A DNA stretch of 64,000 nucleotides. Origin: JACRAV01 sp964571235 (GTDB lineage Bacteria > Zixibacteria > MSB-5A5 > GN15 > FEB-12). The notes beneath the pieces are model-generated. The model was not told where the DNA came from, searched no databases, and saw only the letters and a program-made list of their open reading frames with translations. The stretch spans positions 637,941 to 701,940 of the forward strand of contig CAZNAI010000004.1 in NCBI GenBank assembly GCA_964571235.1. The letters are read 5' to 3'. The position numbers and the translations under genes are program-made. This document shows positions 26,200 through 36,784 of the stretch, one piece after another. Each line of letters starts with the position of its first letter. Positions within the stretch are counted from its first letter, which is position 1.

Positions 26200-28875
26200 T
26201 CACATCTCGCTATAGTTCCGCTGGGCCTTCTTGGCCGCGGCAATCTGGCGAATCACTTCTTTCAAGTGTGCCTGTGTCATTCCGTCAACACCACTCGATC
26301 GGGCGCCACGTCCGGCTGACTCTTCGATCAGATCGAGGTCGTTGGCGGCCAGAGTGCGGGCATCGGGCGGGAAAGCGGCCGGTGCGCTCAGGTAAATATT
26401 CACCAGACGCTGTAGATGTATCAACTGGAGCTGGCGGCGGAACGAGTTGATATTCGACGGTCCATTCAGTTCGCTCCAGATCGATTTACGAGCGTCACTG
26501 AACATATCAAACATCGTGTACTTTTCATCGCCTGCCTTTACTCGGGCAAGGTTATTCACCAGTCGACCCAAAGTCTGCGGGCTGTACAACTTGGCCAGTG
26601 CGCCATTTTGCACATTCAGCACCACCTGATGGAATGGGTAGTCGATCGGTGGACCGTACAGGTTTGAGTAGTCGAAATTAGGAAAACGATCCGGTCCGAG
26701 TTTATTCAGCAATTCCGCGGGAACATCAAAAGCGTCGGCGGCGAAAATATAGTCTTTCAGGAAATTCATCGCGCGGCGTTGTTCCGCGGCCGGGGTCGGG
26801 CGGAAGGGAAGTTTGCCGTTGGCGTCGCCGATATGATTGCGGGCGGTGTAAATGCCGCCGACATATTTTGGCGCCCAAGTGGCGGCCTCACCAAACGCTC
26901 TCCAACCGTACATGAAGACATTGTACAACTTGTTGTATCGCTCGCCCGGTTTCTCGAACTGCTTGATGCCGTTTGTCCAGAGCTCGCGAGTGAGTTTGAT
27001 CTTGTGCTCGGCAAAACCGATCGGGTCGTTACCAAGATCAAAGTAATTGCAGGACGGATCTACCGACACTGCCGAGCCGCCCATGGCATCCTCATCGGTG
27101 CCGTAGGTCAGGAGGGGCTCAGCCGATCTGGCGGCGATTTCCTTCAATTTCGGAAGGTCCTCAAGCGGAGTTTTTCCGCCCAGTTCGGAGTATCCGTATT
27201 CGATCACCCAGTCGTCATACGGTCCGGGAACTGAATTGTAGAATTCACCCTGCGCTTTTCCTTTGCCCGCAATGTTCGGCGCCGCATATTCCATACAGGT
27301 ACCGACGTTTGAATGTACAGTTGTGAAACTGCGGTCATTGATCTGCTCGGGAGTATAGATCGTCGAAGCCTTATAATTGTGCCGCATACCGATAGTATGA
27401 CCAACCTCGTGAGCGACCAGGTTAGCGACATACGAGTGAATGTACTCGCGGGTGATAGAGTCTTTATCGGCCAGCTCTCCGACCGCACTCAAAATGTAAT
27501 TGAGCCCAAACGCACCCTCCATTGCCGATTCCGCGCCGTAGGTGCAGGCGTGGGGGGCAGTGGAGCGCGGGAACTTCTGAGCCAGTGCGTCGGGATCGAA
27601 CGGTGTGCTTCCGTCGAATGAGACCGGCTTGATGAAATTCTCGGCCGTGTTGAACATGAAGCGCAGAAAGTCCGACGAGACACGTACGTCGGCATCGAGA
27701 ATCTGCCCGGTAAACGGATTGGCGCGATGCGGTCCGACCGCATACCCGCCGCCTGGCACAACAATCCAGCGGACTGTGCTATAGCGAACATCGGCCGGGT
27801 CCCAGGTCGCGGTGTCTTCCATTTGTTTGGCGACAATCGCGTTGCGGATTCCAATTTTTTCAAACGACTTGTTCCAGTATTCTATTCCCTCGGCGACCGC
27901 GTCGCGGAACTCGACCGGCCAGGTGTTTTCAATCCAATAGACAACTGGTGTGACCGGTTCGGACAGACGGGCATCAGGGTTTTTCTTTCTGATGTCCCAG
28001 CGGTCGATGAAACGGACATAGGGCGATTCCTTGGAGATACCTGTGTAGTCCAGGTACTGCGTCATGAAATATCCAACCCGGTCATCGGCAATTCTTGCGA
28101 CATATCCATCCGTAGGGAGGGAAGTCAGCGAAATGTGGTAGGTCCAGAAGAAACTGTAGGCGTTCTGCAGAGTTACCGCCCCCTGTGGCTTGGAGGTCTT
28201 GTAGTGCAGGACAGCGTCAATTTCGGAATTCTCGGGGAACGATTTGATCGTCCCGAAATAGCTGTTTGATGCGTCAAATCCCACTCCGGTCTGACCCAAC
28301 TGTCCGGCGAAATATCCGACATTCTCGCCATCCTTTATGAAGAACGACGAGGCATCGATGAGAATCGCACCCGAAGTATCCGGTTGAGATTTTACTTTGG
28401 TCGAGGCAAAGAGACCGTCTGATTTTGCTCCGCCAATCGCCTTGACCATAGTCGAGCCCGAATCGGCGCGAAGCCTCAGGTTCTTTTCCATCAACATGAC
28501 CGTTTTGCCTACCCGCTTCAAATAGAAGGGGAAAGTCTCGGACATACTACCGTTGTCGGAAAATTCGCCGTCCGACTTGGAGATCGTCCCGCCGTACAGA
28601 TAGACCGGTCCGAACTGTGACGGTTTGATCGACATCATCACCGAGTTGTCGAGGGTGTCACGGTAAAACGTGAACAGTCCCGGTGTGACAACTTTGTCTT
28701 TGATAAGCTCAGCAAACGGTTTTTCATCACCGCTCCCCGCCGGTTTTCCCGCCGGTTTGGCTGATCCGGTTTTGAAGCCCGTGTACCCTCGCTGGAGGCC
28801 GGCGCGACTTTCTGTTGCGCCGATGAGGAATAACACCGCCAAAGCGAGTGTCAGGGCATTACGCATTCCCTTCAT
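26200..28875 (-). CDS. secreted zinc-dependent metalloprotease (DUF5117/DUF4953-type)
   Basis: Start at ATG 28875, giving a signal peptide (MKGMRNALTLALAVLFLIGA) with GGAAAGGA upstream; the product has 891 residues. The zinc site HEVGHTIGMRHN (HExxHxxGxxHN, about residues 488-499) is of the metzincin type, and the surrounding layout (N-terminal all-beta region, TPVVYWIENTWPVEFRDAV before the site, helical C-terminus) matches the large zinc-dependent metalloprotease family with DUF5117 and DUF4953 domains found in FCB bacteria. It should act outside the inner membrane. No T9SS-like or dockerin-like tail is present, unlike the other large proteases here. It has its own terminator. Confidence 0.88.
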   Translation of the reverse strand: MKGMRNALTLALAVLFLIGATESRAGLQRGYTGFKTGSAKPAGKPAGSGDEKPFAELIKDKVVTPGLFTFYRDTLDNSVMMSIKPSQFGPVYLYGGTISKSDGEFSDNGSMSETFPFYLKRVGKTVMLMEKNLRLRADSGSTMVKAIGGAKSDGLFASTKVKSQPDTSGAILIDASSFFIKDGENVGYFAGQLGQTGVGFDASNSYFGTIKSFPENSEIDAVLHYKTSKPQGAVTLQNAYSFFWTYHISLTSLPTDGYVARIADDRVGYFMTQYLDYTGISKESPYVRFIDRWDIRKKNPDARLSEPVTPVVYWIENTWPVEFRDAVAEGIEYWNKSFEKIGIRNAIVAKQMEDTATWDPADVRYSTVRWIVVPGGGYAVGPHRANPFTGQILDADVRVSSDFLRFMFNTAENFIKPVSFDGSTPFDPDALAQKFPRSTAPHACTYGAESAMEGAFGLNYILSAVGELADKDSITREYIHSYVANLVAHEVGHTIGMRHNYKASTIYTPEQINDRSFTTVHSNVGTCMEYAAPNIAGKGKAQGEFYNSVPGPYDDWVIEYGYSELGGKTPLEDLPKLKEIAARSAEPLLTYGTDEDAMGGSAVSVDPSCNYFDLGNDPIGFAEHKIKLTRELWTNGIKQFEKPGERYNKLYNVFMYGWRAFGEAATWAPKYVGGIYTARNHIGDANGKLPFRPTPAAEQRRAMNFLKDYIFAADAFDVPAELLNKLGPDRFPNFDYSNLYGPPIDYPFHQVVLNVQNGALAKLYSPQTLGRLVNNLARVKAGDEKYTMFDMFSDARKSIWSELNGPSNINSFRRQLQLIHLQRLVNIYLSAPAAFPPDARTLAANDLDLIEESAGRGARSSGVDGMTQAHLKEVIRQIAAAKKAQRNYSEM

Positions 28876-29099
28876 GGTTGGTCCTTTCCTATTCAACAAA
28901 TGGTATGACAAGTATCAGGGTATAAACGAATTAGACGCCCGCGAGTTGCAAAGAAATCAAAGTGTGTGGGTCAAAATTGGAGGAAACCGGAAGTCGGCAA
29001 TGTGTGACTAGACGAGGTTGAGTTCGCATGGGCTTGGGGGGACAACATAGGACCAAAGTCCGCCGCTGTCAAGATGGTCGGCCACACACCCGAGCCAAG

Positions 29100-29744
29100 T
29101 CATTGCAGGGGAACAAATCGGACATCATACATAAAGCGGTTCTCGACCCCGTGCGACGTCTTCTCGTAGCAACGTAACTCCTGATGCCTTTCCTGCGCGA
29201 CAACCGGGACCACCATTTTGCCACCCGGCTTCAATTGGTCAAGCCAGGCTTGCGGCACTCTGGGGGTAGCGGCCGCCACCAGAATACCGTCAAAGGGGGC
29301 TGAATCCGGCCACCCAGCTTTGCCATCGCCTGTCCTAAAGTGAAGGTTCTTGAATCCCAATCGGGCGAGCAGTTGCCATGATCGTTCAGAAAACTCTGGA
29401 ATTATCTCAATTGAATATACCGACTGTGCGATACTCGCAAGGACTGCAGTCTGATACCCGGAACCGGTGCCAATTTCGAGGACCTTTGAGGTGGCTCCGA
29501 GCTCAAGAGCTTGAGTCATCGACGCAACTATATACGGCTGTGAAATTGTCTGCTTGAAACCAATATCGAGCGGTTGGTCGGTGTAGGCGTTTGCCTGCTG
29601 GTCATCAGGAACAAATAGCTCTCTGGGAATTTCGCCCATTGCCTTTAGGACCGCTCGATCAGAAATGTCGCGCGTCAGCAGTTGTTCGGTTACCATTGCC
29701 CGGCGCATTTGCGCGTACCGGTCGACGATTGCTGGGTCATTCAT
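29100..29744 (-). CDS. pcm: protein-L-isoaspartate O-methyltransferase
   Basis: The 214-residue protein has the family hallmarks: VPDDQQANAYTDQPLDIG, the substrate motif ISQPYIVA (67-74), the SAM-binding motif VLEIGTGSGYQTAVLA (88-103) and the C-terminal LKPGGKMVVPV. It methylates isoaspartyl residues formed by ageing, starting their repair to aspartate. Length is normal. No signal peptide; cytoplasmic. The gene stands alone between two large protease genes in the same direction; no strong promoter was noted in the short gap upstream. Confidence 0.95.
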   Translation of the reverse strand: MNDPAIVDRYAQMRRAMVTEQLLTRDISDRAVLKAMGEIPRELFVPDDQQANAYTDQPLDIGFKQTISQPYIVASMTQALELGATSKVLEIGTGSGYQTAVLASIAQSVYSIEIIPEFSERSWQLLARLGFKNLHFRTGDGKAGWPDSAPFDGILVAAATPRVPQAWLDQLKPGGKMVVPVVAQERHQELRCYEKTSHGVENRFMYDVRFVPLQ

Positions 29745-29824
29745 GAGCTTGAATTAAGCAGATGAGAAGACAAAAGGAAGCAAATTCGAAAATGGGTCTA
29801 GCGTTACTCTACGCGGGAATTCAG

Positions 29825-32800
29825 TCAATAACAGCAGGGGGGAGGGCCGTCGAGATAAAGGAACCCGATCAGAGCACTCAAATCCGAAATATCGATCCCT
29901 TCATCACAGTCGACTGACCCACTCCCCGGTGGGACCAGCGCCGGACCGCTCAGATAGAGATACGCGATGAGTGCAGTCAAATCGGAAATATCCGGGTTAT
30001 CGGTTGAGTCCATATCGCCGCAGACATACGAGGCGGTTCTAAACTCAAGTTCTCCTGTTGGGTCGGCCATCCATCCTGCCGAGTCGCCGGCGGTTACTTT
30101 CCAATACAGCGTGTCTCCGACAGTAAACCGGAATCGGTCAAAGATTACCGTGTCGCGAAGGACTGTGGTATCGGCAAAAGTAGTCGAGAAATCAGGTAAC
30201 GTCGAAATCACCACGTGATAATAGTCCGGCGAGGATTCATGCGGGAAAGTCGGCGACGCTGTCCAGGCGAAGACCACTTGAGGCGAACCGCCAACAAGTG
30301 ATGTGTCCCTCGGCCGCAGGATGGTTGGTGTCGGCGGCGCGGTCGTATCGAGCACAAAAGTGGCAGTCGAAGAAAATGGCACGCCATTACCGGCGCTATC
30401 AATCCGTTTGACTCGCCAGTACCAGCGACCTTCGGTAATCAAATCAGGCAGTGTAAACAAAAGCGAGGAGATCGGCTGATACGTGGTCACAATCCCACCA
30501 AAGAGTGAGTCTTGTGCCAACTCGATCACATTGTATTCGGGCGCATGCACCGGATTGGTTATCGGGCCGAGCGCGATATTGAATTGAAAATGCTCGATCT
30601 GAGGATATTGTCCAGCCACCGGATAGAGTGGGTTTGCAGAGGGTGGCGGAAGATTATCTATCACCAGTGTTCGAGGGAATCTCTGGAATGACGACGAATC
30701 ACCCGCGCCGAACGCCTTCACTCCCCAGTAGTAGATGCCATCCGGGAGTGAATCGACAAGAGGCATGTCAAAGCTTGTATCAGTGATTGCGGCATATGAG
30801 CGTACGGGTGCCAAAAGCGAAGTATCGCTCGCGACCACCAGTCGATACGAGGTCCCCTGTGTAGTCCAGACAAACTCCGGCGCACGATTGGTGAAATAGA
30901 CCGTGGTATCAGGTAGCCTCAAATGCGGAGGTGGAAATGGATTTTGAATCAGTATCGATGTTTGCGCACTCGCAGTGCTTGAATTTTCACCGCTCACGGC
31001 AAAGGTCACTTCGGCAATAGCGCCATCCGGCACTTCGGCCGGTACAATTAACTGGCACGTGAGTAACGCCGAGTCACCGGCGGGCAGGATTGTATCGATA
31101 AGCGAGGGCGCTATCGACCAGCCGGAATCATTGAGAATGTTCAATTGAACGGCATTGGCTACATTGCCGGTGTTGTAAACCCGTACACTGACAGCGATCG
31201 TTTCCGGTGATAGGGCGGTATCTGCAACTGGCGCCGACGCTGAGAGGCGATAGAGCGCGAGCGTGGTTACGGTCAAAGAGGAGCTGTCGGTTGTAAGTGT
31301 GTCTCCCTGACTATTCACGAGGCAATTGACCCGCGTCAGTACACCCGGCAATGTCCCCGGCGGAATATTCAGTTGTACTGATACCGATGTCGAATCAAAA
31401 GGGGCAAGCCAAACTGTTGAGTCGACCGCCGACAACTGCCAACCAAGCGAATCAGTGATTCGGATTCGCACCGAATCGTACCCGCCGCCATTGTTGACCC
31501 CCCAAAATGTTCTCGATAGTGTGTCTCCGGGATAGCCGGAGATATCAGTCGAGGCGCGAGAATCAACTGCTCTTGCGGTGTCGGTGGTGTTTGACGAATC
31601 CGGCGTAACCACGAGTGAGTATTTCTGCGGGCCGTTCGGGACATTGAATCCTGATACCTGCGCAAGCCAGACCCCGCTGGTCGGCGAATTAAGCTCGGCA
31701 GTCTCGACATTGTTCTTGTGATCGGCCCCCCTTGTCGCCGCCGCACTTGGACTGCCAGGAGAAAGTACCCACGGCAACGTAACCACCGCGCTTGGGTCAA
31801 TCAGTTTCAGATCAAGATCATTAATGAGCGCATTTCCAGAGATCGCCGTTCCTCCGGGATCGTCCCAGACAAGAGTAGCACGAATCTTAGTTACTCCCGG
31901 CGTAATGCTAATCGCATAGTCATGGGTGACACCTGTTATCATCGATGCCTCTACATACGATCCCGCGCCGACACTTACTTTGCGCACCGCCGCTACTGCA
32001 TTGAGGACACCGTGACCATATTGATAATCAGGTCCGACCGGTCCTTTGTCGGTCGCTGAATTTATCAAAATCCCTTTGATCGTGGCCGGAGCCAGATTGT
32101 CCGAGGGAAGCAGTTGATTCCATCTTTCCTGTAGCAGTGCGACAACTCCCGACACCACCGGCGCGGCCATCGACGTCCCGCACTGCACCGCATACCCGGT
32201 AGAGACTTTGGTGCTTGTAACGCCGTTGTCGCCGCCTATCTGGCAACCCGGTGCACAAATGTCCGGCTTGACCCGGCCGTCGTCGGTCGGCCCCCAGCCG
32301 GAAAAAGTGCTCATAGTATTGTCGTTTGAAATAACCGCTCCGACACAGATTACGTTCTTGGAGCAACTGAGGGGATCAACTGTATTGTATGTCCACCCGA
32401 TCGATCCGCAATACTGAGGGCTGGCGCTCCGCATATTTCCCGCCGACCAGACAATTGTCATCGGTGCACCGGCGTCACCGCGCACGATATTATCGATGGT
32501 GGCGTCTTCCACAAAATAGTTCCCTAATGTCGCCGCACACGAAGAATTGGTAACCGGCGAGGGAAGTCCAACTCCCCAGGAATTATTTGAGATGCGCGCT
32601 GAATAGTTATCGATGACATCAGTGTAGTGCGTCACCATTTCCGACGACGTATTCCACCAGAGCCGGGTGAGGAGCGTTGCCGATGGCGCCATTCCTTTGT
32701 AGGTTCCAGCCGATTCAGCCCCGGAGCCAAGAATCGTACCGGCCACATGCGTCGCATGCGACGTAATCGCCGACGCGTCCAGGGAGACTACCCGCGGAGT

Positions 32801-33556
32801 CAAGTCGGCATGAGCACCGTCGGCTCGACCGCCATCCCACATTGCGACAAACTCGCCACTGCCGGTCAGGCTATACGGTGCAATCTGGGCCGAGTCAACC
32901 CTTGCCGTCACCCGTACTCCGTCATTGTGTTCAACTGGAAATGGAAGGCAAGGCTGGACAAAAGCGACTTCATCCATTCCGGCAAAATCCAACAAGCGAT
33001 TCTTAGGCACTATAAATTCAGCCGCATTTGAGATCGACTGCGAGCCGAGCAGGCGTGCGCCAACCGACTGTGCGACTCCCTTTGCCCACGCCGCGATCTC
33101 TACATCTCGATGCACCGCGACCGTGATCTGAATCGAGTCGCCGGACCGACGTGCCCACTCGGGAATTTCTCCGGCCAGAAAGGCCGACGACAATTTCTGC
33201 TCTGTGGTAAGTTTCCCTGCCCAGCGTAGTCCGGCGCGGGAAACATCAAGACCTCGCTCTGGGTGCGTTCGAACTGCGACATAACACAATTCGGGGATAT
33301 ACTCGATAAGTCGGATACCAGACTGCTCTAATTCGGCTTTTTCGTCGTAGCTTATCGGATGATTAAATTGAATCAGGAAGTGGCCGCTGTAACTTGATAA
33401 TGATGTGATTGCCTGTCGGCTGGGGGTCATTTCACCGGCGGCAAAGCGGATGGTGAAGTCGGTCTGCTCGGTCGCGTTCAGATGCGACGGCGCCCACGCC
33501 AAGGCTAAGTATACCAAAGCAAGCTGTACAATGTTGCGACCTGAAACTCTAATCAC
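29825..33556 (-). CDS. secreted subtilisin-like (S8) protease with dockerin-like C-terminal pair
   Basis: The 1243-residue product starts with GTG at 33556 and has a signal peptide. The S8 catalytic triad is visible: Asp in AMWDGGRADG (D241), His in SHATHVAGT (H267), Ser in CGTSMAAPVVSG (S462), with the oxyanion Asn in WSAGNMRS (N374). A long stretch of fibronectin/Ig-like beta domains follows. The last 70 residues hold two dockerin-like calcium loops (CGDMDSTDNPDISDLTALI and VDCDEGIDISDLSALI) ending in PPCCY. It probably digests external protein at the cell surface. A strong promoter lies upstream at 33604-33631. Confidence 0.9.
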   Translation of the reverse strand: MIRVSGRNIVQLALVYLALAWAPSHLNATEQTDFTIRFAAGEMTPSRQAITSLSSYSGHFLIQFNHPISYDEKAELEQSGIRLIEYIPELCYVAVRTHPERGLDVSRAGLRWAGKLTTEQKLSSAFLAGEIPEWARRSGDSIQITVAVHRDVEIAAWAKGVAQSVGARLLGSQSISNAAEFIVPKNRLLDFAGMDEVAFVQPCLPFPVEHNDGVRVTARVDSAQIAPYSLTGSGEFVAMWDGGRADGAHADLTPRVVSLDASAITSHATHVAGTILGSGAESAGTYKGMAPSATLLTRLWWNTSSEMVTHYTDVIDNYSARISNNSWGVGLPSPVTNSSCAATLGNYFVEDATIDNIVRGDAGAPMTIVWSAGNMRSASPQYCGSIGWTYNTVDPLSCSKNVICVGAVISNDNTMSTFSGWGPTDDGRVKPDICAPGCQIGGDNGVTSTKVSTGYAVQCGTSMAAPVVSGVVALLQERWNQLLPSDNLAPATIKGILINSATDKGPVGPDYQYGHGVLNAVAAVRKVSVGAGSYVEASMITGVTHDYAISITPGVTKIRATLVWDDPGGTAISGNALINDLDLKLIDPSAVVTLPWVLSPGSPSAAATRGADHKNNVETAELNSPTSGVWLAQVSGFNVPNGPQKYSLVVTPDSSNTTDTARAVDSRASTDISGYPGDTLSRTFWGVNNGGGYDSVRIRITDSLGWQLSAVDSTVWLAPFDSTSVSVQLNIPPGTLPGVLTRVNCLVNSQGDTLTTDSSSLTVTTLALYRLSASAPVADTALSPETIAVSVRVYNTGNVANAVQLNILNDSGWSIAPSLIDTILPAGDSALLTCQLIVPAEVPDGAIAEVTFAVSGENSSTASAQTSILIQNPFPPPHLRLPDTTVYFTNRAPEFVWTTQGTSYRLVVASDTSLLAPVRSYAAITDTSFDMPLVDSLPDGIYYWGVKAFGAGDSSSFQRFPRTLVIDNLPPPSANPLYPVAGQYPQIEHFQFNIALGPITNPVHAPEYNVIELAQDSLFGGIVTTYQPISSLLFTLPDLITEGRWYWRVKRIDSAGNGVPFSSTATFVLDTTAPPTPTILRPRDTSLVGGSPQVVFAWTASPTFPHESSPDYYHVVISTLPDFSTTFADTTVLRDTVIFDRFRFTVGDTLYWKVTAGDSAGWMADPTGELEFRTASYVCGDMDSTDNPDISDLTALIAYLYLSGPALVPPGSGSVDCDEGIDISDLSALIGFLYLDGPPPCCY

Positions 33557-33603
33557 ATTTCCGCCGCTGTCGAAGTAAGGATGAAAAGTCGTTGTCGTTG
33601 ATA

Positions 33604-33631
33604 AATATACCCGTTAAGTCTTTGTTGTCAA
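33604..33631 (-). promoter_or_regulatory. promoter of the S8 protease gene
   Basis: Perfect TTGACA (33631-33626), 16-base spacer, TATATT (33609-33604) on the minus strand, about 50 bases before the GTG at 33556. Confidence 0.65.
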
Positions 33632-33669
33632 TTTGTTTCAACCCGCCGGGGACGCCAACCGTACATTGG

Positions 33670-33698
33670 TTGCCAGCCCAGCCGCAATCTCGTACTAT
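33670..33698 (+). promoter_or_regulatory. candidate promoter of the EVE gene
   Basis: TTGCCA (33670-33675), 17-base spacer, TACTAT (33693-33698), about 30 bases before the ATG at 33728; back to back with the protease promoter. Confidence 0.45.
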
Positions 33699-33727
33699 TA
33701 TCGGAAACAATCGCTTGAAAGTGCACT

Positions 33728-34207
33728 ATGCCCGCAATGCAATATTGGCTGTTCAAAACCGAGCCTTCAGAGTTTGGAATCGAAGATCTCATCGGCTCTC
33801 CCAACCAGGCAACCTCGTGGACCGGGATTCGAAACTACATGGCGCGAAATCTCCTGCGTGACAAGGTGCAAGTGGGGGACAGAGTCTTCATTTATCACAG
33901 CAGTATCGTCGACAAGGGAATAGCCGGCATAGCTGAAATTGTCCGTGCCGCCTACCCTGATCCAACTGCTCTTGACAAGTCCTCTGATTACTTTGATCCT
34001 AAATCAAGTGCGGACAAACCGGTCTGGTGCGCGGTCGACGTCCGCCTGATAACGGCGTTTGCCGAAATTGTCCTATTAGCCCGCCTGAAGCAAACCAAGG
34101 GGCTTGAAAAAATGATGGTCTGTCAGCGCGGTGCGCGTCTGTCAATTCAGCCGGTAAGCCTGCCAGAATGGAATATAATCTGCAGGATAGCGGAAATGTC
34201 CGGGTGA
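33728..34207 (+). CDS. EVE-domain protein
   Basis: The 159-residue product is a single EVE domain: YWLFKTEPSEFGIEDL at the N-terminus, WTGIRNYMARNLLRDKVQVGDRVFIYHS, and GIAGIAEIVRAAYPDPTA. EVE is related to PUA and YTH folds and binds modified bases in nucleic acids; the thymocyte nuclear protein Thy28 is the best known member. No partner nuclease is fused or adjacent, so a role in restriction or RNA-modification reading cannot be chosen. ATG 33737 (MQYWLFK) is an alternative start. Confidence 0.9.
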   Translation: MPAMQYWLFKTEPSEFGIEDLIGSPNQATSWTGIRNYMARNLLRDKVQVGDRVFIYHSSIVDKGIAGIAEIVRAAYPDPTALDKSSDYFDPKSSADKPVWCAVDVRLITAFAEIVLLARLKQTKGLEKMMVCQRGARLSIQPVSLPEWNIICRIAEMSG

Positions 34208-34216
34208 AATTCCGGA

Positions 34217-36784
34217 TTATTTCAGCAATACCATCTTCTTGGTGATGGCACCTTCTTTCGTCGTCAGTCGGTAGAAATACGTCCCCGACGATACCGACTC
34301 ACCCCGATCATTCTTCCCATCCCATTCGAAAACGTGTCGGCCCGGCGGCAAAGACGACTCGGTGAAACAGCGAACTCGCTGACCGGAGATGTTATAAATC
34401 GCAAGCTCCGGAGAATCGGCCTCCACCAAAGTGAATGAAATGATCGTGTTACTGTTAAACGGGTTGGGCACATTTTGATAAAGCATAAATTGAATCGGCG
34501 TCGCCGAATCGCGCGGCTGGGAAACCGCTTCGGAAACAGTCGCGGGGAGTGAAAAGGGCGAGCTCCCGAGCGCTTGAACACTCTGAACCGCGGTCAGCTT
34601 GCTCCCGGCAACCACGTCCGAAATGTGGCAGGTGAATCTCCCATCGCCCTGTGCGGTAGCCGTACCGACCAACTTATTCCCCTGAATGCCGGAAGTAGCG
34701 CCAACTTGCGCCGTATAGAGGTCAATCGTTGCGCCAACTTCAGCCGTCCCCCAGGCTGAGTCGATGCTTGATCCCAGGAGGGTTGGTGGCGTCAATCCGC
34801 CATTAGCTCCACCGGCCAAAACAATTCCGCCACTGTCATTTGAGACTATCGAATTGTACCGGACAAAATTGCCGTCCGTGCCGTTGCCCTCGAGCCAAAC
34901 TGCCGCGTACTTATTACGCGCTATGGTATTTCCAGCGGAGGCCGAATCGCCGCCCACGACCGTGTGCGCCGCCCCCGCATATACTCCAACACCATGCCCC
35001 GTATTTCCAAGTGGCGTGACGCCGTCGGCCGCCACCCCAATCAGATTTCCGGCGATCACATTCGAATCTGTCCCAACTCCGAATACGTGAATTCCAGCCG
35101 CCAATGCTCGGAGAAGGGGTGATGTCCCGTTGCCGGAAATCTGATTGCCGGTAGAGGTATCGCCACCGATGAGATTGCGCGAGGCCCCTCCGCCGATGAT
35201 AACTCCTGCGGATAGATTCCGAATTGCCCGTGTGCCGGTATAATCCGTGCCGATCAAGTTGTTCTGGACAACATTGAATTCGGTGCGGTCTCCGAATATC
35301 GCCACGCCTGCCCCAAGAGGGAAGAGATCACCCCTATTGCCGGAGATCAGATTTCCACCGCCCGGGACGCCGATCGTATTGTATCGTGCCGAATCGCGAA
35401 TGACCAGGCCGGCCGAATTTCCAAATGGCGCATTGCCAAGTCGATATACTCCGATATAGTTGCCAAGCACTCCGTTTGAGTCGGTGCCGTTTCCAAAAAT
35501 CACAACACCGGGGCCAAAATTGCCGTCAATGATATTTCGTGGCCCCGGATTCTCACTGCCAATTCGGTTGCACTTTGCGCCGCCGAAAATAGCAACTCCC
35601 TGCCCGTGGTCGCGTCCGTTGGGTCGGTCGCTGTCACCGCGACTGTCTGTCCCGACCAGTGTCCAATCGACAACATTTGAATCGGTTCGGGCTCCACGAA
35701 TCTCAATCCCGTTCCCGCGACTGCCTGCAATGACCAGTCGTGGCGCAGAACCTGCCGAGTCTTTTCCGATCTGGTTGTTTTTCGCACCATCGGCGATCAA
35801 GACACCCGCGCCTGAGTTTCCCGCCTCGAAAAATCCGGTACTGTCCAGTCCGACAAAATTCGCCGCTACCAAATTATCTCTGGTCTCCGGACCGAGGATA
35901 GCGATTCCATTTTGTAGGTTAGCGGAGATGATATTGCGTTCAGGTCCACTTGTCCCGCCTATTGTAACGGCGTGCGATCCGCCGGCTATTCGTATTCCGT
36001 CCCCTCCGTTAGGCGCGGGTATACGCCCCGTCACATCAAGACCGACAATATTCCCTTGAACCGATATGTCAGCGGATCCGCCGTCAATGAGAATGCCATC
36101 GCCAAAATTCCCTGAAATGATATTTCTATTCGTCGCCGAATTCCCACCTATTTTGATTCCCGATGAACCCCGTACCCAAATTCCTCGCTGGTTGCTCTCT
36201 GTAGTCGTGCCGTTCCCGGCTACGCCTATCCAAACGTTTGCAATTTCTGCATCGGAAACTCCGTCGATAAGAATTCCAGAGGAAAGAGTATCGGCCATCC
36301 CGTTTCCGGCGACAATAGTCGTATTTTCGGCGCTTCCGATGCGAGCGCCGTTTGCACGAACCCTAATACCATGCCTCCGCGAGTGCAGTATCGCTAATCC
36401 CGAGAGTCTACAATTCTGTCCGGCGATCTCAAACAAATCCGTGCCTTCGGGATTGAGCGAGCCATCGATCTCGGTCGGTTCATTCTCGCCGACGATGGTC
36501 AGATTGGGAGAGGTGACAACGATGGCCCCAAGTCTTAGGTAAATTGCTCCGATATCAGAGGAGATGATAACCGAGTCTGTCGCCGAGTGCGCAGATTCCA
36601 TAACCGCCGCACGAAGTGTACAGTTGCCACTGATGTCGGCGCAGAGACCGTCGCCGGGGGTAGCATCCGGGGTGTCAGCCGAGTTGGACACGCGAAACAC
36701 CGTCGCGCCCACGATAGAGCCAAAGGACACCGCCGTGAGGAGTACCAACACCAACAATGGAACCGTGAGGGATCGGAGGATCAT
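34217..36784 (-). CDS. secreted right-handed beta-helix protein, CSLREA-type N-terminus, T9SS-like tail
   Basis: The start is ATG 36784, inside the ATGA that ends the upstream gene (stop TGA 36783-36781); the open frame extends further upstream but overlaps that gene. The 855-residue product has a signal peptide, a CSLREA-like motif (GLCADISGNCTLRAAV), then about 600 residues of parallel beta-helix repeats of the form NxISGNxxxGIxI and GNxIGxDxTG. It ends in a T9SS-like sorting domain (LYQNVPNPFNSNT...SGTYFYRLTTKEG, final KKMVLLK). Beta-helix proteins of this type are adhesins or polysaccharide-binding surface proteins. It is the last gene of the four-gene ATGA chain. Confidence 0.87.
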   Translation of the reverse strand: MILRSLTVPLLVLVLLTAVSFGSIVGATVFRVSNSADTPDATPGDGLCADISGNCTLRAAVMESAHSATDSVIISSDIGAIYLRLGAIVVTSPNLTIVGENEPTEIDGSLNPEGTDLFEIAGQNCRLSGLAILHSRRHGIRVRANGARIGSAENTTIVAGNGMADTLSSGILIDGVSDAEIANVWIGVAGNGTTTESNQRGIWVRGSSGIKIGGNSATNRNIISGNFGDGILIDGGSADISVQGNIVGLDVTGRIPAPNGGDGIRIAGGSHAVTIGGTSGPERNIISANLQNGIAILGPETRDNLVAANFVGLDSTGFFEAGNSGAGVLIADGAKNNQIGKDSAGSAPRLVIAGSRGNGIEIRGARTDSNVVDWTLVGTDSRGDSDRPNGRDHGQGVAIFGGAKCNRIGSENPGPRNIIDGNFGPGVVIFGNGTDSNGVLGNYIGVYRLGNAPFGNSAGLVIRDSARYNTIGVPGGGNLISGNRGDLFPLGAGVAIFGDRTEFNVVQNNLIGTDYTGTRAIRNLSAGVIIGGGASRNLIGGDTSTGNQISGNGTSPLLRALAAGIHVFGVGTDSNVIAGNLIGVAADGVTPLGNTGHGVGVYAGAAHTVVGGDSASAGNTIARNKYAAVWLEGNGTDGNFVRYNSIVSNDSGGIVLAGGANGGLTPPTLLGSSIDSAWGTAEVGATIDLYTAQVGATSGIQGNKLVGTATAQGDGRFTCHISDVVAGSKLTAVQSVQALGSSPFSLPATVSEAVSQPRDSATPIQFMLYQNVPNPFNSNTIISFTLVEADSPELAIYNISGQRVRCFTESSLPPGRHVFEWDGKNDRGESVSSGTYFYRLTTKEGAITKKMVLLK

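Noticed and set aside
35460..36059. 199-residue plus-strand frame rich in Pro and Ser
   Set aside because: Antisense of beta-helix repeats; repeated composition explains the open frame.
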